50,200 nt of DNA, from NCBI GenBank assembly GCA_011525915.1, contig WYBM01000067.1, positions 1-50,200 on the forward strand, in the 5' to 3' direction. Both the position numbers and the translations under genes were made by a program. Shown here piece by piece: positions 42,931 to 50,200 of the stretch. This DNA comes from Ardenticatenaceae bacterium (GTDB lineage Bacteria > Chloroflexota > Anaerolineae > Promineifilales > Promineifilaceae). The notes below the pieces were generated by a model. It ran no database searches, had not been told where the DNA came from, and saw only the letters and a list, made by a program, of their open reading frames with translations. Each line of letters begins with the position of its first letter. Position 1 is the first letter of the stretch.

Positions 42931-45771
42931 GTGAAGCTTAAATCGTGGCGACAAGTTGTTGATCCCAGACAGGATTTGCGGGAGGGCCAATCCCTCGACA
43001 CGGCCGAATTTGCCGTTCACCTAGATATGGTACATGACAAGCGGGGTTATGAATTATACTGGAAACCAGAACAGTTTTTTGCCCGCACTTATCTTACCAA
43101 AAACCTGCTCGATCTTGCCGCGGAAACGGTGCGGCGTTTGTCGGGTATCAAAGAAGCGACATCCGCTATCTTTAATATGACGACACAATTTGGGGGCGGC
43201 AAAACCCATGCGCTGACGCTGCTTTATCATCTTGCCCAAAATGGCCCGACGGCCAATCAGTGGGTGGGTGTATCACGTATCTTGCATCAGGCAGGTGTTA
43301 GCCACATACCGCGAGCAAAGGTAGCTGTTTTTGTGGGGATGCGTTTTGATGCGCGTGGGGGTGATGACGGCACACCCTACCGCCGCACCCCTTGGGGAGA
43401 AATTGCCTGGCAATTGGCGGGCGATGCCGGTTATAAAGTGATGAGCCGGTTTGATGAAGAAGGCCGCGCCCCTGGTGGGGATACAATTGCCAAACTATTT
43501 GCCCTGGTCAACCAGCCCATTCTCATTCTCATGGATGAGTTAATCAACTACGTCAGCCGCTATCGGCAAGGCGGATTAGGTGCACAACTTTACAACTTCC
43601 TCTTTAACCTGGCCGAAGAAGCTCGTTCCCATGACCATGTTGTCCTGGCAGTTTCCATCCCTATCTCCGAAGGCGAAATGACTACGGAGGATATTGATGA
43701 TTACCGTCGTTTTAGCAAAATGCTAGACCGTTTGGGGAAGGCAGTCCTTATGTCGGCCGAAACTGACACCTCCGAAATCATCCGCCGCCGCCTGTTTGAG
43801 TGGGATGAACGAGCCATGGATTCGCAGGGACGTGTGATTTTGCCCAAGGATGCCATTGCCACCTGTCAAGCATATGCAGATTGGGTGCAGGATAATCGCC
43901 AACATTTACCCGACTGGTTTTCGGCTGACAATGCCCTGGATGAATTCAAGGCGACCTATCCCTTCCACCCCGTTCTCATTTCTGTATTCCAACGGAAATG
44001 GCAAGGGCTACCGAGCTTCCAGCGTACACGCGGCGTCTTGCGCCTGTTAGCCTTATGGGTTTCTCGTGTCCATCAAGATGCATACAAGAGTGCGCTCAAA
44101 GATCCGCTGATTAGCTTGGGAACGGCACCGTTAGAAGACCCATTGTTCCGGGCGTCTGTGTTTAAGCAGTTGGGGGAAGATAATTTGGAAACGGCCGTGA
44201 CAACCGATATTGCCGGCACTGGTAATGCCCATGCAATCCGGCTCGATGCTGAGGCGGTGCCAGACATTAAACAAGCCCGGCTGCACCGTAAAGTCGCCAC
44301 TTCTATCTTCTTTGAATCCAATGGCGGTCAAACAAAAGCCTTTACCACTATCCCCGAAATTCGCCTGGCTGTAGCTGAGCCAGGGTTAGATATTGGTCAT
44401 GTCGAAACAGTCGTTGAAGCCTTAGCCCCTCCCGACGGCATCTGCTTCTATCTGGATGTGATAAAGAACCGTTATTGGTTCAGTATGAAGCCTAATCTGA
44501 CACGCGTGCTGTCTGACCGTAAGGCAGCCCTATCTGGTGATCCCCGTATTGAGGAGGAGGTAAAATCGGCTATACAAGAGCAGTTTGGCAAGCTCGATAG
44601 TGTGGACCGCATTTTTTTTCCCGAAAAGAGCAGCAATATCCCGAATCAACCAGCCATAACGATTGTGATTTTATCACCCGAACAAACGCTGCAAGACAAG
44701 GAAGCAACCCTGAATTTTGTGGAACAGATGACCCGTGAGCACGGCGCTTCATCGCGTACCTACAAAAATGCGCTCATTTGGGCCATCGCTGAAAATGAAA
44801 CAGTCATGATGACGGCTGCCCAAAATCGGTTGGCTTGGGACACCATTGCCGATGAACAAGATGAATTGCAGTTGGGTGAATCACAAAAAGAGCAGCTAAA
44901 GCGTAATTTGGCTCGTGCCAAGAGTGAACTCAAAGAATCCGTTTGGCGCATGTACAATCGAGTTTATCTTTTGGGTAAAGACAATAAGCTGAAAGAGGTT
45001 GATTTGGGGCGGCAAAATTCTAGTTCGGCTGCTAACTTGCTGACGCTGATCATCCGTGAACTGCGTAAATATGGTGATGTAGAAGATGCCATTAGTCCCA
45101 GCTATCTGATACGCAACTGGGCACCCGCATTTAATGAATGGAGTACAAAGGCCATTCGGGATGCTTTGTATGCGTCTCCTCAATTCCCGCGCTTACTGGA
45201 TACGAATGCCATCCGTGAGACGATTGCCAAGGGCGTTACCAACGGCTTTCTGGCTTATCTGGGCAAGCAGGGTGATGGGAGTTACTATCCGTTTTATTAC
45301 AAAGAATCGCTTGGCCCGGCAGACATCGAAATCACGGATGATATGTATGTCATTACGCGAGAAATGGCTGAGGCATATTTGCAAAAGCAGGTACAACCAA
45401 AGCCAGAGACTATTGGTGGGGGTGAAACGACCCTTAAGGAACCTGGGCCAACGATCACAATAGGCACCGGTGTGGAAACGACCGTTACATCGGAGATAGG
45501 CATTGGTACACAGTTAGAACATGAACCAGAAAAACCCAAATCAGTTCCAACAAGAGAGATTAAAGAATTAATCTGGAATGGTGATATTGATGCACAAAAG
45601 TGGGTAAACTTTTATATGAAGGTGTTAGCGAAATTTGCGTCCAATTATGATATGAAATTAACACTTCATGTAGAAATATCAGATGATGAAAGCATATCTC
45701 AACAGAAAATAGAGGAAATGAAAGCAGCGCTTCGAGAGTTAGGATTAAATGACAATGTAATGACACGTTGA
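42931..45771 (+). CDS. DUF499 ATPase
   Basis: A 946-residue protein of the DUF499 family. It has a P-loop NTPase domain: Walker A TTQFGGGKTHAL (residues 84-95) and Walker B PILILMDELINYV (196-208). The C-terminal end (about 870-940, IDAQKWVNFYMKVLAKFA, LTLHVEISD) matches the usual tail of the family. DUF499 ATPases accompany DUF1156 methyltransferases in predicted DISARM-related defence islands; the exact role is not known. The GTG start has AGGAGG about 11 bases upstream. Confidence 0.85.
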   Translation: MKLKSWRQVVDPRQDLREGQSLDTAEFAVHLDMVHDKRGYELYWKPEQFFARTYLTKNLLDLAAETVRRLSGIKEATSAIFNMTTQFGGGKTHALTLLYHLAQNGPTANQWVGVSRILHQAGVSHIPRAKVAVFVGMRFDARGGDDGTPYRRTPWGEIAWQLAGDAGYKVMSRFDEEGRAPGGDTIAKLFALVNQPILILMDELINYVSRYRQGGLGAQLYNFLFNLAEEARSHDHVVLAVSIPISEGEMTTEDIDDYRRFSKMLDRLGKAVLMSAETDTSEIIRRRLFEWDERAMDSQGRVILPKDAIATCQAYADWVQDNRQHLPDWFSADNALDEFKATYPFHPVLISVFQRKWQGLPSFQRTRGVLRLLALWVSRVHQDAYKSALKDPLISLGTAPLEDPLFRASVFKQLGEDNLETAVTTDIAGTGNAHAIRLDAEAVPDIKQARLHRKVATSIFFESNGGQTKAFTTIPEIRLAVAEPGLDIGHVETVVEALAPPDGICFYLDVIKNRYWFSMKPNLTRVLSDRKAALSGDPRIEEEVKSAIQEQFGKLDSVDRIFFPEKSSNIPNQPAITIVILSPEQTLQDKEATLNFVEQMTREHGASSRTYKNALIWAIAENETVMMTAAQNRLAWDTIADEQDELQLGESQKEQLKRNLARAKSELKESVWRMYNRVYLLGKDNKLKEVDLGRQNSSSAANLLTLIIRELRKYGDVEDAISPSYLIRNWAPAFNEWSTKAIRDALYASPQFPRLLDTNAIRETIAKGVTNGFLAYLGKQGDGSYYPFYYKESLGPADIEITDDMYVITREMAEAYLQKQVQPKPETIGGGETTLKEPGPTITIGTGVETTVTSEIGIGTQLEHEPEKPKSVPTREIKELIWNGDIDAQKWVNFYMKVLAKFASNYDMKLTLHVEISDDESISQQKIEEMKAALRELGLNDNVMTR

Positions 45772-45819
45772 AATGAGATAATGTCTCAAAACCTTTATTA
45801 ATAAAAATGCATTAACTAT

Positions 45820-46050
45820 ATGCCTGATGAATTGCACCAAGAAGGCAGTGGGGAAGAGGCTGCTCAACAGCTAATTTCTCTTGCCGATGCCGCCGAAATT
45901 ACCGGGCTATCGCAAGGACATCTTAGGTTATTAGCCAAACAAAAGAAGATATGGGCGACAAAGATAGGTCGTAATTGGGTAACCACTAAAGAATCAGTCC
46001 AAGCGTATTTAGCCACAAATCCCCGTCCAGGCCCAAAGCCAAAAGAGTAG
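45820..46050 (+). CDS. Excisionase-like HTH protein, right flank of the defence cassette
   Basis: A 76-residue paralogue of the protein at 31043-31276: ISLADAAEITGLSQGHLRLLAKQKKI, then the shared string WATKIGRNWVTT and the RPGPKPK tail. The two genes lie at opposite ends of the defence cassette and point outward. They may be regulators of the cassette or the result of duplication during insertion. No clear ribosome binding site. Confidence 0.72.
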   Translation: MPDELHQEGSGEEAAQQLISLADAAEITGLSQGHLRLLAKQKKIWATKIGRNWVTTKESVQAYLATNPRPGPKPKE

Positions 46051-46088
46051 AAAAACTCTTGCTCCAGCCATGGCACAAGAATTGCATA

Positions 46089-46117
46089 TTGATAATTTAT
46101 GCCATATCGCATACAAT
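46089..46117 (+). promoter_or_regulatory. Sigma70-type promoter with right copy of the 13-bp motif
   Basis: TTGATA (46089-46094), a 17-base spacer and TACAAT (46112-46117), followed after 6 bases by the ATG at 46124: a complete leaderless promoter. The motif TATCGCATACAAT shared with 32772-32784 covers 46105-46117. Confidence 0.55.
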
Positions 46118-46123
46118 ATAAAC

Positions 46124-46438
46124 ATGCGATTGATTATTTGGCGCAACAACTGGCATATTTTTTGGAACATCCTACAGGCAAAAAACAGACGTACCGAGCT
46201 AACCCGTCTAATCACTTGGGCACATAACAAGAACCTTAAAGGCCCTGAGAAGCTGTACAAACTTCGGCTAAATCAAGAAGACACACGACTTGTGCAATAC
46301 AAATGGCGGCACCCCCGCTTATGCACCTGGGCACAACTTTTGCATTTAATCAGCCATCTCATCAGCCCCACACCTAGGTATTTGCCTAGAGGGTCAGCCA
46401 GCAAATATCGTTATCAGGATTCAGCAATAAGTAAGTAA
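46124..46438 (+). CDS. Unknown basic protein, 104 residues
   Basis: A basic, Trp/His-rich small protein (MRLIIWRNNWHIFWNILQAKN, LYKLRLNQEDTRLVQYKW). No signal peptide or recognised domain; the basic charge suggests nucleic-acid contact. The start follows a strong promoter with a spacing that predicts a leaderless mRNA; an ATG at 46070 in the same frame lies upstream of that promoter. Confidence 0.45.
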   Translation: MRLIIWRNNWHIFWNILQAKNRRTELTRLITWAHNKNLKGPEKLYKLRLNQEDTRLVQYKWRHPRLCTWAQLLHLISHLISPTPRYLPRGSASKYRYQDSAISK

Positions 46439-46486
46439 AGCAAGGGACTATTTATTGATTCGATAAGGCATAATTAATTACAAAGC

Positions 46487-46521
46487 GCCCTGGGTTGGTG
46501 GTACCAGCACCAACCCAGGGC
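46487..46521. repeat. 13-bp perfect inverted repeat
   Basis: GCCCTGGGTTGGT (46487-46499) pairs perfectly with ACCAACCCAGGGC (46509-46521) across a 9-base loop. No T-tract follows on the plus strand, so a simple terminator is unlikely; it could be a protein site or an RNA hairpin. Confidence 0.55.
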
Positions 46522-46583
46522 TAACCTACATGCTGCTTATCCCAGCACCGCAGGCTTGATGCAATGCTATCTACTTGCGTTTG

Positions 46584-46624
46584 AGTCGTCAACGGCTGGT
46601 CACGGCGGTTGGCGACTTTTGTTT
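46584..46624 (+). terminator. Intrinsic terminator upstream of the FtsK-like gene
   Basis: AGTCGTCAAC (46584-46593) pairs with GTTGGCGACT (46608-46617) with one G-U, followed by TTTGTTTT. It ends transcription from the cassette side before the FtsK-like gene. The rest of the 265-base gap holds only the inverted repeat at 46487. Confidence 0.6.
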
Positions 46625-46704
46625 TGGAGGCCACACGATCAGGCAAAACGTTGCTTCCCAAAGTATCCATGAGCAGCATGGCAATCTGATAAGGAGTTTG
46701 TCAG

Positions 46705-48477
46705 ATGCTCATGAACCGGTTAGCAGCAATCATTTTCTTCTTATTTGTCATCGCTGCTTGTTCTCCTGGTCCATCAACAGCAGCCAATGTCGTTTCCCAG
46801 GCGGCCACCGCCCAACCCGCTCTCATTGCTACCGCTCAGGCTGATCAGTACTGGCGCGATGCGGCTGCCACGACACAATCTTCTCAGGCTACGCTGGAAG
46901 CCAACTATCGCCATATTCAGGGAACGGCCGAAGCAGCCACCGCTACCACTCAGGCCCAGCAAACAGTCAATGCACTCGCCCTGGCGCTTACAAGAGACGT
47001 GGCCACAGCACAAGCCAGGGAAACGGCCACGACGCTGGCAGCCAACAACATCGCCGCCACCAGCACAGGGAACGCCCTGGCCACGGAGAGTGCGTTTGCG
47101 GCTACCAGCCAGGCGATTCAATTGCGCCGGGCCGAAGCGCAAGCCCAACGGGAACGTATTTTTACCGTTGCCTCCACCATTTTTATGTTTGCTGTTGTGG
47201 CACTCATTCTTGGCCTCAGTGGCTGGCTGTCCTGGCAACTGATACCCACCCTCGTCAATCGAGCCGGCGTTATTCGCTATGGCCAACATGGCAACCCGCT
47301 GCTGCTGCTCAACCAGGCCGGCCAAACGATCATCACCGACCCCATGCGTATGTTGCAGGCGGCGTTAGAGATCGATGGAGACGGCCGTGTCACCATGCCC
47401 GAAATCACTCCCAATGACCTGCAAACAGTGATTACAGGCGGTGCCTTCCACACACTTGCAGAGCAGGTCAAACATGCACCGGGCCATCCGCCCCAGCTGC
47501 CGGCGGAAACGATTCAAGAGCGGCAACTGGGGCCGTTGACAAACAGAGTGACGGTGCGTCAGCATCTTCCTTCACCGCGGCCGTATGTAGGGGACACGGC
47601 CGTGTCCCTTTTAGAAGAACCACATCCAACAAAGCAACTGCCCACCGCAGTTTCCTGGCAGCGTTTGGCCTCTTTTCAAGGGGATGGTTTTGCTGTTGGC
47701 CTTGGCCCTCAAGACATTGTCACCCTCACTATGGCCCAAACACCCCATATGTTGTTGGCTGGCTCCAGCGGCACCGGCAAAACCCGGCGCATCCTGCGTC
47801 CTCTCATCGCCCAGGCGTTGGCAAAAGGTGTGATGGTTATCCTGATGAATGAATCCGGCGCCGATTTCAGTCCCTTCTACAATCATCCCAATACCGCCCT
47901 TATCCGAGGGGATGCCGCTACCTACGCCACCTTCCTGGAAGCGGTCATGGTGGAGATGGCGCGGCGGGAGACAATTTTGCGCATGGCCCAGGTTTCCGAA
48001 TGGTCACGCCTACCGGCGCAGATGCGGCCAGGGCCGCCCATTCTCATCGTCATGGATGAAGTGCTCTCGCTGGCCCTTTCCCTGGCTCCCGGTGAGCAAA
48101 AAGCGTTTTGGGCGCTGTTGGCCACTTACGCCAGCCGTACCCGCAAGTTGGGCATGGGCAGCATTGGCGCCCTAACCGACCCCACCTACCGTGTTTTGGG
48201 CCATGGGCTTACCTGGCGCGAACAATGCACAGCGCGGATGACGTTTCGCGTGGCGAAGACGGCCGTGTCTCGTGCAGTCCTGGATTCTGGTGGGGCTGAG
48301 AACCTCGAAGAGGGCCAATTCCTGGCCATGCTGGGCACACCCCAACTGATTCGCGGCGTTGCCCCCAACCCCACCGACGAGGAGTTAATCACTTATCTGG
48401 GAACTCATCCTGTGTCAACGACAAACCGGCCAGAATGGCTCAACACTGTGCTACAACGTTTGCGCCCTATCAATTAG
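46705..48477 (+). CDS. FtsK/HerA-like ATPase with a lipoprotein signal peptide
   Basis: A 590-residue protein with an unusual layout. Residues 1-19 are a type II signal peptide (MLMNRLAAIIFFLFVIAAC, lipobox Cys19). Residues 20-150 are Ala/Thr/Gln-rich and form a long coil. A membrane helix follows at about 153-178 (VASTIFMFAVVALILGLSGW). The cytoplasmic motor has Walker A GSSGTGKT (353-360) and Walker B PILIVMDEVLSL (about 445-456). The motor should pump DNA, as FtsK or conjugative ATPases do. AAGGAG lies about 10 bases before the ATG. It stands next to the serine integrase, so it is probably part of the element backbone. If the lipobox is used, the coil is extracytoplasmic. Confidence 0.75.
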   Translation: MLMNRLAAIIFFLFVIAACSPGPSTAANVVSQAATAQPALIATAQADQYWRDAAATTQSSQATLEANYRHIQGTAEAATATTQAQQTVNALALALTRDVATAQARETATTLAANNIAATSTGNALATESAFAATSQAIQLRRAEAQAQRERIFTVASTIFMFAVVALILGLSGWLSWQLIPTLVNRAGVIRYGQHGNPLLLLNQAGQTIITDPMRMLQAALEIDGDGRVTMPEITPNDLQTVITGGAFHTLAEQVKHAPGHPPQLPAETIQERQLGPLTNRVTVRQHLPSPRPYVGDTAVSLLEEPHPTKQLPTAVSWQRLASFQGDGFAVGLGPQDIVTLTMAQTPHMLLAGSSGTGKTRRILRPLIAQALAKGVMVILMNESGADFSPFYNHPNTALIRGDAATYATFLEAVMVEMARRETILRMAQVSEWSRLPAQMRPGPPILIVMDEVLSLALSLAPGEQKAFWALLATYASRTRKLGMGSIGALTDPTYRVLGHGLTWREQCTARMTFRVAKTAVSRAVLDSGGAENLEEGQFLAMLGTPQLIRGVAPNPTDEELITYLGTHPVSTTNRPEWLNTVLQRLRPIN

Positions 48478-48508
48478 TTTAACTGGGCACTCGCCCGGAA
48501 AGGACTCT

Positions 48509-50200
48509 ATGCCTCATGAGCATAGCCAAAAACATCAACCCCATGATTCTCCGCGATTTTTCTACCAGCCAAATCTGGATGACCTGTCCGACCATCCCCT
48601 GATCGGTCCTCGCCTCAATCCAGAGTGGCGACCGCAGAAAAAGGAGCGGAAAAAGGAAATCAAAATGCGTTACGCAGCCTATGTCCGTATCAGTTCAGAA
48701 GACCAGATTGGGAACTATTCCATTGACGCCCAAAAGCGGGCCATCGAAGCCTGGGTCGTCGCCAACGGCGGCATATTAGCCAAGGTATATGTTGATGAAG
48801 GCCACTCTGGGCGCACAGCCAACCGGCCGGCTTTTAAGGAACTGCGCAAGGATGCCCGCAACAAGAAGTTCGAGGCTATCATTGTGCACAAGTTTGACCG
48901 CTTTGCCCGCAATCGCACCGACGCCCTCGCCATCAAGTCTCTGCTGCGCCATGATTATGGCATCAAGGTATTTTCGGTCAGTGAGCCTTCAGAAGACAGC
49001 GATGGTCCTATGGGCGCGTTGATTGAGGGCATCATGGAATCGGTGGCCGATTGGTACAGCCAGAATTTGGCATCAGAGACGGCCAAAGGTAAGAAAGAAC
49101 GCAGTGTCCAGGGAAAACACAACAACCGTGCTCCGTTTGGTATGAAGAAAAATAAAGACAAGGTTCTGGTGCCAGACGAAAATGAACTACCGGGTCTTAT
49201 CATGGCGTTTGAGCACTATGCTACAGGCAAATACAGCGATACCGATATTGCCCGATTATTAAATGAGGCAGGCTACCGAAGCAAAACGGGCCGTCGTTTC
49301 TCCAAGGAAACGGTTCGGGACATGCTCCAAAACCGCACTTATCGGGGCCAAACGAGGTATCAGAAATACAAACAACGAGCGGATGGGAGGCGTTCTTATG
49401 AGGCCCCGGTAGAGTGGTATGAGGGGGAGCATGAAGCGGTAATTGATGAAGAATTGTTTGAGAAATGTCAAGAGATGCGAGCCAAGCGATGCAGCCATCG
49501 TCAGGCAACTCCGAAATACAATTCATACTTGCTGCGTAATCTCATCTATTGCTACCGTTGTTGCAGCAACCCACCACCGGGAAAGCCTTTCTCACAATAT
49601 GGAAAGATGCGGCCAAATAGCACTTCCAAAAACGGTAGGAAATATTACCGGTGCCGCTCGCGTGATTTTGGATACATCTGCGAGCAGAAAGCGATTCACG
49701 TAGAAACTATCGATGAGCAGGTCCTTATGGTGCTCATGAATCTGAAACCGCCAAAGGATTGGCGTCAGGGCATCACCAAAGCCATGAGCGAACTGTTAGG
49801 GGAGAAGAACCTGGAAGAACGCATTCAGGAAATCAAGGCCATTATCAGCCGCATGGATACCCGATGGGATCATGGCTTTATTACAAATGAGGAAGAATAC
49901 ATCCAACAACGCATCAAACTACAGATGGAACTTGAGCAGCTTACGCCCATCGCCGATGATGAGTTAGAACAAGCGGCTGACCTGCTGAGAAACTTTCAGA
50001 TGCACTGGGAACGATTAGAAGGTGATGAAGAGGGGAGACACGAATTGGTGAAGTTGATTGTAGAGCGTGTATACGTCCAAGATGACAAAGTTGTGGCCAT
50101 GACTTTACGCTCAAATTACCACCTGGTTTTGAACCATAACACAAACGGGCCAACCGAATTCACGGTTGACCCATCATGTGTCACGTGCGGGAGCGACGGG
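48509..50200 (+). CDS. Large serine recombinase, truncated by the right edge
   Basis: The frame is open from the ATG at 48509 (GGAAAGGA upstream) to the window end, at least 564 residues. After an N-terminal extension of 52 residues comes the catalytic domain: YVRISSED with nucleophile about Ser62, HKFDRFARN (about 131) and YSQNLASET. A recombinase domain follows (ARLLNEAGYRSKTGRRFSKET), then a zinc ribbon with Cys348, Cys351, Cys382 and Cys391 and a coiled coil (about 425-480). Large serine recombinases integrate phages and mobile elements at attB without cofactors. Its position at the right suggests that an element end lies just outside the window. Confidence 0.88.
   Translation, partial: MPHEHSQKHQPHDSPRFFYQPNLDDLSDHPLIGPRLNPEWRPQKKERKKEIKMRYAAYVRISSEDQIGNYSIDAQKRAIEAWVVANGGILAKVYVDEGHSGRTANRPAFKELRKDARNKKFEAIIVHKFDRFARNRTDALAIKSLLRHDYGIKVFSVSEPSEDSDGPMGALIEGIMESVADWYSQNLASETAKGKKERSVQGKHNNRAPFGMKKNKDKVLVPDENELPGLIMAFEHYATGKYSDTDIARLLNEAGYRSKTGRRFSKETVRDMLQNRTYRGQTRYQKYKQRADGRRSYEAPVEWYEGEHEAVIDEELFEKCQEMRAKRCSHRQATPKYNSYLLRNLIYCYRCCSNPPPGKPFSQYGKMRPNSTSKNGRKYYRCRSRDFGYICEQKAIHVETIDEQVLMVLMNLKPPKDWRQGITKAMSELLGEKNLEERIQEIKAIISRMDTRWDHGFITNEEEYIQQRIKLQMELEQLTPIADDELEQAADLLRNFQMHWERLEGDEEGRHELVKLIVERVYVQDDKVVAMTLRSNYHLVLNHNTNGPTEFTVDPSCVTCGSDG

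Larger units (their letters stand above)
19872..50200. mobile_element. Candidate integrative mobilizable element, right part
   Basis: Partition genes with iterons, AEP-CHC2 primase, coupling ATPase, two replication-relaxation proteins, DUF2958, FtsK-like ATPase and a large serine integrase lie in one stretch, with a defence cassette between. Neither end is defined: no direct repeats were found by eye and the integrase is cut by the window edge. The extent is inference. Confidence 0.5.

Noticed and set aside
32960..45771. A classical DISARM or BREX system
   Set aside because: No drmA, drmB (DUF1998) or drmC, and no BrxC/PglZ/BrxL-type genes; only DUF1156 and DUF499 families overlap with DISARM-related loci.
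46575..46844. 89-codon plus-strand frame before and into the FtsK-like gene
   Set aside because: It covers a terminator and overlaps the signal peptide region of the well-supported gene in another frame.

Overview
This 50.2-kb window is accessory-rich bacterial DNA. The organism is probably a member of the Chloroflexota (Anaerolineae/Ardenticatenia-like). That is inference: it rests on Pro/Thr-rich lipoprotein linkers, a giant single-ORF RHS protein, several leaderless starts and a strongly iterated ACGGCCGT octamer, not on a marker gene. No rRNA, tRNA or CRISPR array was found.

Layout. (1) 1-7,050: mobile-element debris and small genes: a Tn3/Hin-type resolvase, a VapBC-like toxin-antitoxin pair, two paralogous unknown proteins in opposite orientation, a RadC C-terminal remnant, a 5'-shortened PPOX-fold gene and small membrane proteins. 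(2) 7,055-18,722: a 3,431-residue secreted RHS/YD-repeat protein. It contains an internally duplicated seven-blade propeller, a hydrophobic hairpin with an internal lipobox and an unrecognised C-terminal tip. A beta-propeller lipoprotein gene follows directly. (3) 18,900-21,440: a partition module with ParA, a tiny ribbon-helix-helix (RHH) protein and a second RHH-like protein, set among three phased 8-bp iteron arrays. One array lies inside the second RHH-like gene and is read as three 8-residue protein repeats. (4) 21,440-30,800: a highly structured non-coding block, an AEP-CHC2 primase, a VirD4/TraG-like ATPase, two replication-relaxation family proteins and a HEPN-MNT pair. (5) 31,043-46,050: a defence cassette flanked by two paralogous HTH genes. 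It encodes a SNF2 helicase fused to DUF3883 and TOPRIM, an OLD-like ATPase, a DUF1156 methyltransferase, a four-helix membrane protein and a DUF499 ATPase. (6) 46,100-50,200: a FtsK/HerA-like ATPase with a lipoprotein signal, then a large serine recombinase that runs off the right edge.

Reading as a whole: regions 3, 4 and 6 look like the maintenance and transfer backbone of an integrative mobilizable element (partition, primase, coupling ATPases, relaxation proteins, serine integrase), with region 5 as its anti-phage cargo. The most unusual features are the partition module with a coding-embedded iteron array and the helicase-DUF3883-TOPRIM/OLD/DUF1156/membrane/DUF499 combination, which lacks the DISARM core genes. 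All calls were made by reading the sequence without database searches.
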